Assembly: GCF_001281525.1 (NCBI RefSeq)
Contig: NZ_LGCI01000003.1
Span: forward strand, 107,939 to 171,938
DNA: 64,000 nucleotides
Origin: Lysinibacillus macroides
GTDB taxonomy: Bacteria > Bacillota > Bacilli > Bacillales_A > Planococcaceae
Direction: 5' to 3'
The notes under the pieces were generated by a model. It made no database searches. It was not told the origin of the DNA and saw only the letters and a program-made list of their open reading frames with translations. Position numbers and translations under genes: made by a program. Every line of letters starts with the position of its first letter. Position 1 is the first letter of the stretch. This document shows positions 35,966 through 45,335 of this stretch, in pieces.

Positions 35966-36748
35966 TTAAATTTTCACCATCGAGGCATTCCTTTTCATCA
36001 TCACAATGCCAATACTAATGCAGATAATTGTGCATATCGCTGTAGTTGAAAGGCTCCACCAATAATCAGACATATCCATTGTCCCTCGAATTAGTAATGT
36101 TCCATAGCTTGCTAGCTTCCATGGAGATACTGTCCAGAAAATACCTACAATCATATCTACTATTTGCCCTAGAAAAATAAGTGTGAATGCACATGTAGTG
36201 GCGATAACAGTTTTAAAGCTAGCACTCATCATCAATGCTACAGCTATCACAAATAATAGCCAAATATAATACGTAAAAAAGCTTGCGAGTAATGAGCCAA
36301 TATCTAATGTTCCATATAAAATACTTGTGTAGTATACGCTTGCTGTAAAACCAGCGAGAATGCTGATAAAGCTGACTGTGCTCATTACAATAAATTTGCT
36401 CAAAAAATAAGCGCTAAATGAAATGGGGCGTATATAAAATAATGTCGCCATACCACTAGCACGTTCTTTACTAATTGAGCCTACAAAAGTAGCCATCATT
36501 ATTAACAAGCCTATTGTTTGAAACTGTCCGATAGAGGCTTGCAGTAGATCAACTGGCATTAATTCTGGTATTAGCATTTCAAAGCCCTCAGGTACATTTC
36601 CAACAGCCTTTAAAATATCCATCATATAATAATTCGTTAGTGGATCATTCATTCCAAGCAAAGCAAACACAAGAGGGATCCATAAAAATTTCCAACCCCG
36701 CCATGCCTCTCTAAACTCTTTTTGCAGAAGTACACTGAATCCTCTCAT
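35966..36748 (-). CDS. ABC-2 type exporter permease
   Basis: 260 residues from ATG 36748 (GAAGGTGG upstream), overlapping the ATPase gene by 4 nt. It has six membrane segments; KEFREAWRGWKFLWIPL at the start and ISKERASGMATLFYIRPISF are typical ABC-2 features. It forms an exporter or cell-envelope transporter with the next-upstream ATPase. Cargo unknown. Confidence 0.85.
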   Translation of the reverse strand: MRGFSVLLQKEFREAWRGWKFLWIPLVFALLGMNDPLTNYYMMDILKAVGNVPEGFEMLIPELMPVDLLQASIGQFQTIGLLIMMATFVGSISKERASGMATLFYIRPISFSAYFLSKFIVMSTVSFISILAGFTASVYYTSILYGTLDIGSLLASFFTYYIWLLFVIAVALMMSASFKTVIATTCAFTLIFLGQIVDMIVGIFWTVSPWKLASYGTLLIRGTMDMSDYWWSLSTTAICTIICISIGIVMMKRNASMVKI

Positions 36749-37629
36749 GCTTTTTTCGCCACCTTCATAAAAATTTCTTCTAAAGATGCTGTTTGTCTTT
36801 CCACTTTTCGTATTGTATACGGACATTCACTTAAACGCTGGAGCAGTTCTTTCATCGTTGGCTCCTCATTGATAAGTGCCACAAATACATAACAGCCTTT
36901 TACACGGTCAGATGAGCTTGCAAAAAGCTTTGCCTCTTCTTCGGTATCAAATTCAATAACATAATTTTGCTCATCAAAACGTTGTCGTACCTCACGTAAT
37001 GTTCCTTGCTCCACCAGCCTGCCATTTTGCAAAAATAACAGCTGATCTGTCATTTCTTCTGCATCATTTAAAATATGTGTTGAATATAAAATGGTTGTCT
37101 CTTGCTGCAATCCTTTTAATAAATCAAGCACCTCTCTACGTCCAACTGGGTCTAATGCTGATACGGGCTCATCTAATAACAATAATTTAGGCTTATGCAC
37201 AATTGCTTGGGCAATACCAAGACGTTGCTTCATACCACCAGAAAATGTTGCGATTTTTTTATGCTCAGCATTTCCTAATCCTACAAATTCTAGTGTTTTC
37301 TGTGCCTCCATTTTCGCCTGCTTTGCTGCTACACCATTCAGCCTTGCAGCCATTTCCGTAAACTCCACTGCACTTAACCAAGGATGAAACTGAGGATATT
37401 GAGGTAAAAACCCTATATTTGCCCGCAAATCACCTGCTCGCATCTTGACACTGCCCAGAGTCGGCTTTAAAAGTCCCGTTAGCATGGAGAGAGTTGTCGT
37501 CTTACCAGCACCATTAGGTCCTATTAATGCCGTTGACGTTTTTTCCTCTAACAAAAAACTCACATCATCTACAACTCTATGCTCTGCAAATTGCTTTGTT
37601 AAACCTGTTACTTGAAGTAATGTTGTCAT
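36745..37629 (-). CDS. ABC exporter ATP-binding protein (CcmA/NatA type)
   Basis: 294 residues from ATG 37629 (GGGAGAAGG upstream). Walker A GPNGAGKTTTLS, signature FSGGMKQRLGIA, Walker B LLLLDEPVSALDP, switch YSTHILNDAEEM, then the DUF4162-type C-terminal extension. It overlaps both neighbours by 4 nt (ATGA junctions), so the three genes form a tight operon. Confidence 0.9.
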   Translation of the reverse strand: MTTLLQVTGLTKQFAEHRVVDDVSFLLEEKTSTALIGPNGAGKTTTLSMLTGLLKPTLGSVKMRAGDLRANIGFLPQYPQFHPWLSAVEFTEMAARLNGVAAKQAKMEAQKTLEFVGLGNAEHKKIATFSGGMKQRLGIAQAIVHKPKLLLLDEPVSALDPVGRREVLDLLKGLQQETTILYSTHILNDAEEMTDQLLFLQNGRLVEQGTLREVRQRFDEQNYVIEFDTEEEAKLFASSSDRVKGCYVFVALINEEPTMKELLQRLSECPYTIRKVERQTASLEEIFMKVAKKA

Positions 37630-37829
37630 GACTGCCTTCTCCCTACTATAAAATACGCAATAGAGCCTATAAGATTGGCAAAGATAATAATAAACACCCA
37701 TAAAATTTTAGGTCCGTTTGTTGCATGAATTTTGCGCAAATCGACCAGTGCTACAATCATTAAAATAAGTTGAACAACGATTAATGGTGCTATTACTGCC
37801 CATGGAACCTTTGCTAACTCCTCCATCAT
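37626..37829 (-). CDS. Small membrane protein, PLDc_N domain
   Basis: 67 residues from ATG 37829 behind GGGGTGA. Two membrane segments (VIAPLIVVQLILMIVALVDL and WVFIIIFANLIGSIAYFIVG) with the PLDc_N pattern of arginines after the second (GRRQ). No phospholipase domain is attached. Such proteins often precede ABC-2 exporters of the bacitracin/NatAB kind, and this one shares ATGA with the ATPase gene. Confidence 0.8.
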   Translation of the reverse strand: MMEELAKVPWAVIAPLIVVQLILMIVALVDLRKIHATNGPKILWVFIIIFANLIGSIAYFIVGRRQS

Positions 37830-37976
37830 ACAAATCACCCCATAATAATTTGTTATATATTCAGTATAACAAAACTGTTCTAATATGTATATAACAAATG
37901 TATTAAATCCATTAATTTGGTGGTGCTATCTATTTATTTTGTAGTCCTATCCGTCATTTTGAGCAGTCTATCCATA

Positions 37977-38013
37977 CAAAAAAGATGCACCATGGACCGG
38001 TACATCTTTTTCA
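37977..38013. terminator. Terminator after the phosphatase gene
   Basis: AAAAAAGATG-C-AC and GT-A-CATCTTTTT arms around CATGGACCG, placed directly past the stop at 38014. It could act both ways. Confidence 0.8.
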
Positions 38014-38445
38014 CTATTTATATAATTTTTGCAAAGCCTTCTCCATTTTTGAGCGAATTGTTACTTGCGGGCGTGCTTTCTTGACTGTGGCTTCGGCTTC
38101 CTCTAATGACTGTGCCATTCCTAGCTCTATTAACGTAGCTGTTGCTGCTACGCCTGCACGTCCTTCACCACTTCCACAATGAATATATACCTTCTGCCCT
38201 TCCTTATAGGCTGCAGCAATTTCCTTCGCTACTTTTTCAATTGAAGAGGCCACAGCGATATCCTCATCCGCAATAGGTAGATGCTTGTAGGGGTAAGAAA
38301 CTGCCCCTTGCTCCTGTGAGGATAGCCCATTAACACGTACATCTATTACAATATCAACGGCTTCTTGTTCAAAGGCTGCTTCTGCCTCTTTGGCACCGCC
38401 AAAAAATACTTTATCTTTTATTAAAGTATCGTAGTTTTTCTCCAT
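38014..38445 (-). CDS. Dual-specificity / tyrosine-type protein phosphatase
   Basis: 143 residues. The phosphatase loop is VYIHCGSGEGRAGVAATATL, a correct HCX5R with the catalytic Cys and Arg. An acid candidate lies in HLPIADEDI. It is compact like bacterial DSP-type enzymes. Twenty nt after the sugar kinase gene on the same strand, so the two are probably co-transcribed; a phosphosugar rather than a phosphoprotein could be the substrate (inference). Confidence 0.82.
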   Translation of the reverse strand: MEKNYDTLIKDKVFFGGAKEAEAAFEQEAVDIVIDVRVNGLSSQEQGAVSYPYKHLPIADEDIAVASSIEKVAKEIAAAYKEGQKVYIHCGSGEGRAGVAATATLIELGMAQSLEEAEATVKKARPQVTIRSKMEKALQKLYK

Positions 38446-38465
38446 TTTCTACACACTCCATACGA

Positions 38466-39413
38466 TTATTTCAGCAAATGCTTAATATCTTGATAATACG
38501 GTAGAGCTGTTAATGCGCCTGCTTTTGTCGCGGCTAAAGCACCTAATTTATTGCCAAAGCTTGTACAACGCACAAGCTCTTCTTTTGTTGTAGGTAAACC
38601 GTTATAGTGAATATCGCGTAATACTCCTGCCATAAATGCATCTCCAGCCCCTGTTGTATCTACAGGCACTACTTTTTCCGTTGGCACATGGATAGCCTCA
38701 CCATTTAACACAGCATATGTGCCATTTTCTCCTACTGTTACTAAAATAATAGGCACTAAATAGCTGTTTAATTGTTCAATCCCTTCTTCTAAGCTAGTGG
38801 TCTCTGTCAGGAAGAATAATTCATCGTCCGTGACCTTTAAAATATCGACATCCTCAAAAAATGATGTGATCGTATCTCGGCAAATTTCCTCGCTGCTCCA
38901 GCGTAACGGGCGAATATTGGCATCCATTGCAATAATCGCTCCCTTGTCCTTCGCCATTGCTACAGCAGCTCGTGTTGTAGCCAGTGCTGTTGGATGGAAC
39001 ATTGTACCTGAGCACACGGTTAAAGCAGAGGCATGCTTAAAAGCTTCTTCATTTAGTTGTGCTGGTTCAACTTGTAAATTAGGGGTTTCATCCACATAAT
39101 CCTTAAAAATACGCTCACATGCCTCTGTTAAATGCACGTAAACCCCGCTAACACGCTTAGCTGGATGAAATACGGCATAATCTAGCTTTACACCCTCTTC
39201 TGCAAGTCCATCACGTACAAATTGAGAGCCCTCGTCCTCCCCAGTAATCGTAATTAATGCGGAAGGTGCACCAATGCGGCTAATTCCTGCTGCAACATTT
39301 ACGGTTGCGCCCCCCATATATTTCGTAAAAGATGTGTTTGTCACATCATCTGCAATATAGTCAATAAAAGCATCTCCATAGACTACTATAAATTCCTTAT
39401 CTTGCTTTGTCAT
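38466..39413 (-). CDS. PfkB-family carbohydrate kinase (fructokinase-like)
   Basis: 315 residues. PfkB motif 1 is MGGATVNVAAGISRIG, and motif 2 with the catalytic Asp is DTTGAGDAFMAG. IIAMDANIRPLRW and ILKVTDDELFFLT are the usual sugar-kinase blocks. AGGAGG lies 6 nt before ATG 39413. The best guess is fructokinase or a related ketose kinase; specificity is not proven by sequence. Confidence 0.85.
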   Translation of the reverse strand: MTKQDKEFIVVYGDAFIDYIADDVTNTSFTKYMGGATVNVAAGISRIGAPSALITITGEDEGSQFVRDGLAEEGVKLDYAVFHPAKRVSGVYVHLTEACERIFKDYVDETPNLQVEPAQLNEEAFKHASALTVCSGTMFHPTALATTRAAVAMAKDKGAIIAMDANIRPLRWSSEEICRDTITSFFEDVDILKVTDDELFFLTETTSLEEGIEQLNSYLVPIILVTVGENGTYAVLNGEAIHVPTEKVVPVDTTGAGDAFMAGVLRDIHYNGLPTTKEELVRCTSFGNKLGALAATKAGALTALPYYQDIKHLLK

Positions 39414-39569
39414 GATTGGCCTCCTGAAAATCTAGTCAATATAGATTACCACGAAAATTATCATTCCATAAAGGTTTTTACTTTTGACACTTCTTTATGA
39501 TAGGCTAGAAAACTTGAGTCATCCCCTATCTTTGTTATACTTGCCTATAGAAAGGTAGGGATTTTCAAG

Positions 39570-40133
39570 ATGACTATTACAATTCGACAAGCGCAGCCCC
39601 AAGATGCCCATGCCGTTGTCCCCTTAATTATCGATGCCATTGGTGATATTGCTAATCGCTTAACAGGCGAGCAATCAGCGGAAGCTGTTATGCGGGAACT
39701 AACAATTCTTTTTCAACGTGACGACAATCGACACTCATACTTAAATACCTTTGTCGCTACGGAAGATGAACAAATATTAGGGATTCTTGTTTATTATTAT
39801 GGTGCACATGCCATGGAAATGGACGCCCATCTCATGCAATGGCTAGCAGCAAAAAATGCTCCTTCCGTTGTAATTGAACGTGAAGCTTATGAGGATGAAG
39901 CTTATATTGATACGGTTTGTGTAGCACCAGCAGCGCGCGGGAAAGGTATTGGTACATTATTACTGCAATTTGCAGAGGAGCTAACACAGCAACGGGGCTA
40001 TACAAAGCTCTCTTTAAATGTGGAAACTGAAAAAGAGGATGCTCGCCGTCTTTATGAACGATTAGGCTTTGTGATTACAGAGCCATGGTCCATTATTGAT
40101 GAGCCTTTTCATCATATGGTGAAACAGTTTTAG
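39570..40133 (+). CDS. GNAT family N-acetyltransferase
   Basis: 187 residues. Motif A is VCVAPAARGKGIGTLLLQFA (about 113-132) and motif B DARRLYERLGFVIT. AAAGGTAGGG precedes ATG 39570. It is followed after 19 nt by the EamA gene, so they may be co-transcribed. Substrate unknown. Confidence 0.88.
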   Translation: MTITIRQAQPQDAHAVVPLIIDAIGDIANRLTGEQSAEAVMRELTILFQRDDNRHSYLNTFVATEDEQILGILVYYYGAHAMEMDAHLMQWLAAKNAPSVVIEREAYEDEAYIDTVCVAPAARGKGIGTLLLQFAEELTQQRGYTKLSLNVETEKEDARRLYERLGFVITEPWSIIDEPFHHMVKQF

Positions 40134-40152
40134 GAAGTGACAACATACATCT

Positions 40153-41070
40153 ATGAAAACAAACTTTATTTACCCTCTATTGATTGTGATTGCTTCTAGT
40201 AGCTATGGTATTTTATCAACAATTGTTAAAGTAGCTATGCAGCATGGCTTTACAACAGCAGAGGCTGTATCCAGTCAGTATATTATTGGCTTTATACTGA
40301 TTGCAGTTATTTTTATTGTGACACAAAGACAATTACCGAAGCCCTCTAAAAACGGCTTATTTATTTTAATTTGGTCAGGTATTTTTACTGGAACAACAGG
40401 TATTGTATATGGTGAATCATTGAAGTATTTACCAGCATCCCTTGCAGTGGTAATGCTTTTTCAATTTACATGGATTGGTTTGTTAATTGATTGTGCGCTA
40501 CGTAGAAGATGGCCAAGTCGAGCTGAGGTCATTTCTCTTATTATTTTATTTGCAGGAACCATTTTGGCTGCTGGTGTATTAAATGTGGATTTAAGTGGTA
40601 TCCCTGTTCAAGGTTGGTTATTTGGCTTTGCAGCAGCCGTAACCTTTGCCTGCTTTATTCAATTTAACTCTCGACCTGTAGAGGGTGTTACAACAACATC
40701 GAGGGTATTAATCGTATCCTTTGTGGCCCTTATTATCATTAGCATTTTCCTTAGCCCTGAAATTATTTGGAATGGTCAATTATTTATGCAAGGCTTATGG
40801 AAATTTGGACTAGCACTCGGACTTTTTGGTATTATTTTACCAATTTATTTATTCTCTATCGCTATCCCTAAAATTGGTGGCGCTCTTGCCTCTATTCTAA
40901 GTGCTATCGAACTACCTGTGGCGGTTACGGTCTCTGTGATTGTTCTCCATGAGCCTTTAACGGGGCTGCAAATCATCGGCATACTTTTTGTGCTTATAGG
41001 GATGATGTTACCGACAATCGTTGCTCATCATCGACAAAAAAATACTCTGCCCAGTATGAACGGGCAGTAA
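40153..41070 (+). CDS. EamA/DMT-family transporter
   Basis: 305 residues with ten membrane segments in two EamA halves (SSYGILSTIVKVAMQHGFTT in the first; GGALASILSAIELPVAVTVS in the second). Members export amino acids or other metabolites. Direction and cargo cannot be told. A strong terminator follows 97 nt downstream. Confidence 0.9.
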   Translation: MKTNFIYPLLIVIASSSYGILSTIVKVAMQHGFTTAEAVSSQYIIGFILIAVIFIVTQRQLPKPSKNGLFILIWSGIFTGTTGIVYGESLKYLPASLAVVMLFQFTWIGLLIDCALRRRWPSRAEVISLIILFAGTILAAGVLNVDLSGIPVQGWLFGFAAAVTFACFIQFNSRPVEGVTTTSRVLIVSFVALIIISIFLSPEIIWNGQLFMQGLWKFGLALGLFGIILPIYLFSIAIPKIGGALASILSAIELPVAVTVSVIVLHEPLTGLQIIGILFVLIGMMLPTIVAHHRQKNTLPSMNGQ

Positions 41071-41167
41071 TATAGTTGTGTCGAAAGCTATTTCAAAATC
41101 TAGGCGGAGGATGAACTGCCTTATAAACATCTGATTGATAAAAAGATGTCTCTTTCTTAATCATTAA

Positions 41168-41210
41168 AACTCCTTAAAAAAGGAAATATTCCTTTTTAAG
41201 GAGTTTTTTT
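41168..41210 (+). terminator. Strong intrinsic terminator after the EamA gene
   Basis: AACTCCTTAAAAAAGG and CCTTTTTAAGGAGTT arms around AAATATT, followed by TTTTT. Confidence 0.93.
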
Positions 41211-41356
41211 ACTTTTGCTGAAATGTCGTTGTTATCGATGATAGGCTTCACTATGATGTAGGGGAATGCAATTTTTTCAATAATTCTAACATTAATATTC
41301 CTCCTGCGTATTATACTGCAATATGCAAGTACCTTACTTTGAGAAAGGGGAATATA

Positions 41357-42433
41357 ATGAAAAAAACACGCATTCTTAGTTTTTTACTTGTGTTGATACT
41401 TGTGTTGATGGCTGCCTGTAGTTCTAATGACAGTAAAAATTCTACAAATAATGACAAAAAAGAGGTAACGGCTACAACATCTTCAGGCAAGCTTGTGATC
41501 TACACAGGGCGTGACGAGGCAATGGTGCAACAGGTAATTGATCAGTTTAATAAAAAGTATCCAAACATTGAAGTAGAGTTTTTAACGATGGGCGCTCAGC
41601 AAATTTTAGAGCGTTTACGGGGTGAAAAGGCGAATCCACAGGCTGATTTTTGGTGGGGTGGCACACAATCAGCCCTTATCGTTGGTGCGAATGAGAATTT
41701 ACTACACAGCTGGCAGCCTAGCTTTATCGATGCTATTGAGCCGGATCATAAAGATGCTGCTGGTCGCTGGTTTGGCGAAATGCTACTTCCTGAGGTTATT
41801 ATGATTAATAGCGATGTACTTACAAAGGAAACAGGGCCGCAGGATTGGGATGAGCTACTAGATCCAAAATGGAAGGATCAAATTTTAATTCGGGGTGTGC
41901 TTGCATCGGGTACCATGCGGACAATTTATTCCTCTATGATTGTGCGACAGGATGCTGTTTCACCTGAAAAAGGTTATGATTGGCTATTACAATTAGATGC
42001 TAATACAAAAGAGTATACACAAGATCCTAATGCATTGTATTTAAAGCTTACACGTCAAGAAGGCAGTGTTTCATTGTGGAACTTGCAAGATATTTTATTA
42101 AAGAAATATACAACAGATTATCCTTTTGACTATATTTATCCAAACAGTGGTGCACCTATTTTAGTTGATGGTGTAGCAGTTGTAAACAATGCGAAAAACC
42201 TTGAAAATGCGAAGCTATTTGTAGAGTTTTTGTTCGAAAAAGAGATGGTGACACAATTAGCAAATGATTATTATCAAATTCCGACACGTTCTGACATTGA
42301 TAAGTCCTCTATGCCAGAATGGTATCAGGAATTAAATTTAACAACATTTGATATTGATTGGCAGCAAATGTCCGACAAAGAGACTGAGTGGATGGAGTAC
42401 TGGGATAACAATATTAAAGGACGCGGGAAATAA
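41357..42433 (+). CDS. ABC importer substrate-binding lipoprotein (Fe3+/phosphonate/polyamine type)
   Basis: 358 residues from ATG 41357 behind GAAAGGGG. The signal peptide ends in the lipobox LMAAC. The mature part starts KLVIYTGRDEAMVQQVIDQF, typical of SBPs of the FbpA/AfuA/PhnS group, and contains PQADFWWGGTQSAL and a domain-closing PILVDGVAVVNNAKN. The iron-ligand Tyr pair of true FbpA is not obvious, so an organic anion, phosphonate or sugar phosphate is as likely as iron. First gene of a five-gene operon to 47791. Confidence 0.87.
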   Translation: MKKTRILSFLLVLILVLMAACSSNDSKNSTNNDKKEVTATTSSGKLVIYTGRDEAMVQQVIDQFNKKYPNIEVEFLTMGAQQILERLRGEKANPQADFWWGGTQSALIVGANENLLHSWQPSFIDAIEPDHKDAAGRWFGEMLLPEVIMINSDVLTKETGPQDWDELLDPKWKDQILIRGVLASGTMRTIYSSMIVRQDAVSPEKGYDWLLQLDANTKEYTQDPNALYLKLTRQEGSVSLWNLQDILLKKYTTDYPFDYIYPNSGAPILVDGVAVVNNAKNLENAKLFVEFLFEKEMVTQLANDYYQIPTRSDIDKSSMPEWYQELNLTTFDIDWQQMSDKETEWMEYWDNNIKGRGK

Positions 42434-42440
42434 GCATCAG

Positions 42441-42474
42441 GGTAAAAATTCGGCTTAGGTAGCGGATTTTTACC
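42441..42474 (+). terminator. Hairpin between binding-protein and ATPase genes (attenuator)
   Basis: GGTAAAAAT and ATTTTTACC arms with a 16-nt loop, then TTCCTGTATC. A weak T-tract suggests partial termination that keeps binding protein in excess. Confidence 0.6.
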
Positions 42475-42515
42475 TTCCTGTATCATCCCCTAATTCTTTG
42501 TTGGAGAGGAGCTTG

Positions 42516-43589
42516 TGTTTGAAAAGTGTCAAAATCGAAAATGTCTCTAAGCAATTTGGTCAAGTATATGGTGTAAAAAATTTGAACCTCGATATAAAAG
42601 CAGGCGAATTTTTTACTTTTCTAGGACCTAGTGGCTGTGGGAAAACAACGACCTTACGAATGATTGCTGGCTTTTATTATCCCACAAATGGTCATATTCT
42701 TTTTGATGAGCAAGATGTTACCCGACTTCCGCCAAATAAGCGCAATATCGGTATGGTATTTCAAAATTATGCCCTTTTCCCACATATGACCGTTGATGAA
42801 AATATTGCATTCGGCTTACAAGTACGCAAATTTTCAAAGGCTGAGATTCAGCACAAGGTTGATCGTATTAGAGGACAAGTACATCTAGCCACCTATGGCA
42901 AGCGAAAGATCAATGAGCTATCTGGTGGTCAACAGCAGAGGGTAGCCTTGGCAAGAGCACTAGTCATTGAACCTGATATTTTATTACTTGATGAGCCTTT
43001 ATCTAATTTGGATGCAAAATTACGTGAGGAGACCCGTGTGGAAATAAAACGTATCCAATCCGAACTAGGTATTACTACTATTTATGTAACCCATGACCAA
43101 ATGGAGGCCATGGCGATGTCAGACCGAATTATGGTCATGGAGAATGGTGATATTAAGCAAATTGGTACACCTCAGGAAATTTATCATCGGCCTATTAATC
43201 GCTTTGTCGCCAATTTCATTGGTGAAACAAATTTAATTGAAGGGACAATTGAAGCTATTGATGGTGAGGATATACAAGTCATCACAACAAATGGACTTAT
43301 TTTCATTGGGCGAAAACAACAAAGCTCTCCAACTTTCACGCATATGATTGGAGACAAAGTATTTATTTCGATTCGTCCAGAGTCTATTCATTTAGGGGCT
43401 GGGGATAACACTTTAACAGGGAAAATTACATTTGTAGAATTTACAGGTATTAGTGTCAATTACATTGTAGATTTTACGGCATTTTCACTTAAAGTAATGA
43501 TTATTCACTCTTATGACCAAATAAAGAGCATCGGTGAAGATATTACCATTAATGTTGCCTATGATTCACTGTACTTTTTAGGAGAATAG
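42516..43589 (+). CDS. ABC importer ATP-binding protein (FbpC/PotA type)
   Basis: 357 residues from TTG 42516 behind GGAGAGGAG (7-nt spacer). Walker A GPSGCGKTTTLR, signature LSGGQQQRVALA, Walker B ILLLDEPLSNLDA, switch VTHDQMEAMA, plus a C-terminal TOBE domain (FISIRPESIHLG). Full length for the FbpC/PotA group. Operates with the permease in the next gene. Confidence 0.92.
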   Translation, partial: CLKSVKIENVSKQFGQVYGVKNLNLDIKAGEFFTFLGPSGCGKTTTLRMIAGFYYPTNGHILFDEQDVTRLPPNKRNIGMVFQNYALFPHMTVDENIAFGLQVRKFSKAEIQHKVDRIRGQVHLATYGKRKINELSGGQQQRVALARALVIEPDILLLDEPLSNLDAKLREETRVEIKRIQSELGITTIYVTHDQMEAMAMSDRIMVMENGDIKQIGTPQEIYHRPINRFVANFIGETNLIEGTIEAIDGEDIQVITTNGLIFIGRKQQSSPTFTHMIGDKVFISIRPESIHLGAGDNTLTGKITFVEFTGISVNYIVDFTAFSLKVMIIHSYDQIKSIGEDITINVAYDSLYFLGE

Positions 43590-43601
43590 GAGGGAGCCAA
43601 T

Positions 43602-45308
43602 ATGGAAAAACAGCCTGTCAATGCATGGACACGAATGACGCATTCCAATTGGTTTGTCTATCTATTAATAGCACCGTTATTTTTAGTGTTGCTCGCCTAT
43701 GTGGTGTATCCCTTCTATCAAACCTTTAGTCAAAGCTTTGCTGGTGATGAGGCTTTCGTTCATTATAAAAAGTTTTTTGATATGGCGAGTCCTGCAAATT
43801 TAGAGGCTTTGTGGACCAGTGTTTATATCTCTATTATTAGTGTTCTAAGTTGTGCCATTGTTGGCATAACGATGGCTTTTTTACTTGAACGCTATAATTT
43901 TCCCGGGAGGCGCATACTTTCTATCTTAGTCTTAGTCCCTATGGCACTTCCTCCCCTTGTGGGCGTACTATCCTTTTCATTTTTATATGGAGATAGTGGT
44001 ATTTTCCCACGATTCTTTCAGCAGCTATTTGGGCTAGAGCAGGTACCGTTTTCATTAAAGGGAATTTGGGGCGTTATTGTTGTTCACACCTTTACGATGT
44101 ATACCTATTTTTATTTAACCGCCTCTGCTGCAATTAAGGGACTTGACCCTGCTTTAGAAGAGGCCGCAATAAGTCTAGGGGCGGGTCGTATTCGCATATG
44201 GACAAAGGTCATTTTACCAATGCTGACACCATCTATTGTAGCCTCTTCTTTATTGGTATTTATGATTTCAATGGCTTCTTATACCGCACCATTAATGTTT
44301 GGTGTTGAGCGTACAATGACTATGCAAATCTATTTATCTCGAACCAATGGCAACCTTGAGATGGCAGCAACACAGTCGATGATTTTATCCTTTGTCTCTA
44401 TTACGTTTTTAATCGTTATGCGATGGTATCAAAATCGGCGTAATTATCAAAACCTGAGTAAAGGAATTAGTGTCCATCGTTCTGAAGTATCTTCCAAAGG
44501 AATGAAAATTTTTGCAACAATTGCCTCCTTTGTTGGTACATTCATGTTAATATTACCAATATTAGTGTTAATATTAATATCCTTTTCTGTCGATGGCACT
44601 TGGAAGACGCAAATTCTCCCTACTGATTATACATTTGATCATTATATTGCACTCTTTACGGATGAACGCACATGGCGTCCTATTTGGAACTCTATTCAAA
44701 TGGGCGTTATCGCTACAGCTGGCAATATTATTTTTGGTGTCGCTGCTGCCTACGCTATGGTGCGCTTAAACTTTAAAGGGAAAACATTGCTTGATATTTT
44801 AATTATGGTGCCTTGGGCATTACCGGGAACAGTTGTCGCTGTTAATTTAATTGCTGCCTTTAGCACAGAAAATATTTTTGCTTTTAATCAGGTGTTAATC
44901 GGAACTTTTTGGATTTTGCCATTAGCCTATTTTATTAGACATTTACCACTAGTTTTTCGTTCAACCTCAGCTTCCCTTGTACAGCTAGACCAATCAATTG
45001 AGGAAGCATCTCGTGGTTTAGGTGCTACTTGGTGGTATTCATTTAGACGTATTGTTGTGCCCTTAACATTTACTGGGATATTAGCAGGTACATTATTAGC
45101 ACTAGTTCAAAGCTTTGGCGAATTTGTTGCATCCATACTTATCTATAGCACATCCACTATTCCATTGTCTGTCGCAATATTTCAAAAATTATATGCATTT
45201 AAATTTGGCACCGCCTGTGCTTATGGTGTTTTACAAATTTGCTTAATATTAGTTGTCCTTATTATTTCTGAAAAATTATCGAAAGGCAGCGCTGGCTCAG
45301 CCATCTAG
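43602..45308 (+). CDS. ABC importer permease with two fused transmembrane modules (FbpB type)
   Basis: 568 residues and about 12 membrane segments, twice the size of a single permease. Each half carries an EAA loop: ALEEAAISLGAGRIRIWTKV in the first and SIEEASRGLGATWWYSFRRI in the second. This fusion is usual for FbpB/AfuB. AGGAGGGAG precedes ATG 43602. Confidence 0.92.
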   Translation: MEKQPVNAWTRMTHSNWFVYLLIAPLFLVLLAYVVYPFYQTFSQSFAGDEAFVHYKKFFDMASPANLEALWTSVYISIISVLSCAIVGITMAFLLERYNFPGRRILSILVLVPMALPPLVGVLSFSFLYGDSGIFPRFFQQLFGLEQVPFSLKGIWGVIVVHTFTMYTYFYLTASAAIKGLDPALEEAAISLGAGRIRIWTKVILPMLTPSIVASSLLVFMISMASYTAPLMFGVERTMTMQIYLSRTNGNLEMAATQSMILSFVSITFLIVMRWYQNRRNYQNLSKGISVHRSEVSSKGMKIFATIASFVGTFMLILPILVLILISFSVDGTWKTQILPTDYTFDHYIALFTDERTWRPIWNSIQMGVIATAGNIIFGVAAAYAMVRLNFKGKTLLDILIMVPWALPGTVVAVNLIAAFSTENIFAFNQVLIGTFWILPLAYFIRHLPLVFRSTSASLVQLDQSIEEASRGLGATWWYSFRRIVVPLTFTGILAGTLLALVQSFGEFVASILIYSTSTIPLSVAIFQKLYAFKFGTACAYGVLQICLILVVLIISEKLSKGSAGSAI

Positions 45309-45335
45309 CTGCTAATCTGTTAGGAGGCCATTACA

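Noticed and set aside
41225-41245. TTATCGATGATA as a Fur or PerR site before the importer operon
   Set aside because: Half-sites are only four bases with a 3-nt spacer, and it lies over 100 nt before the gene; too weak to call.
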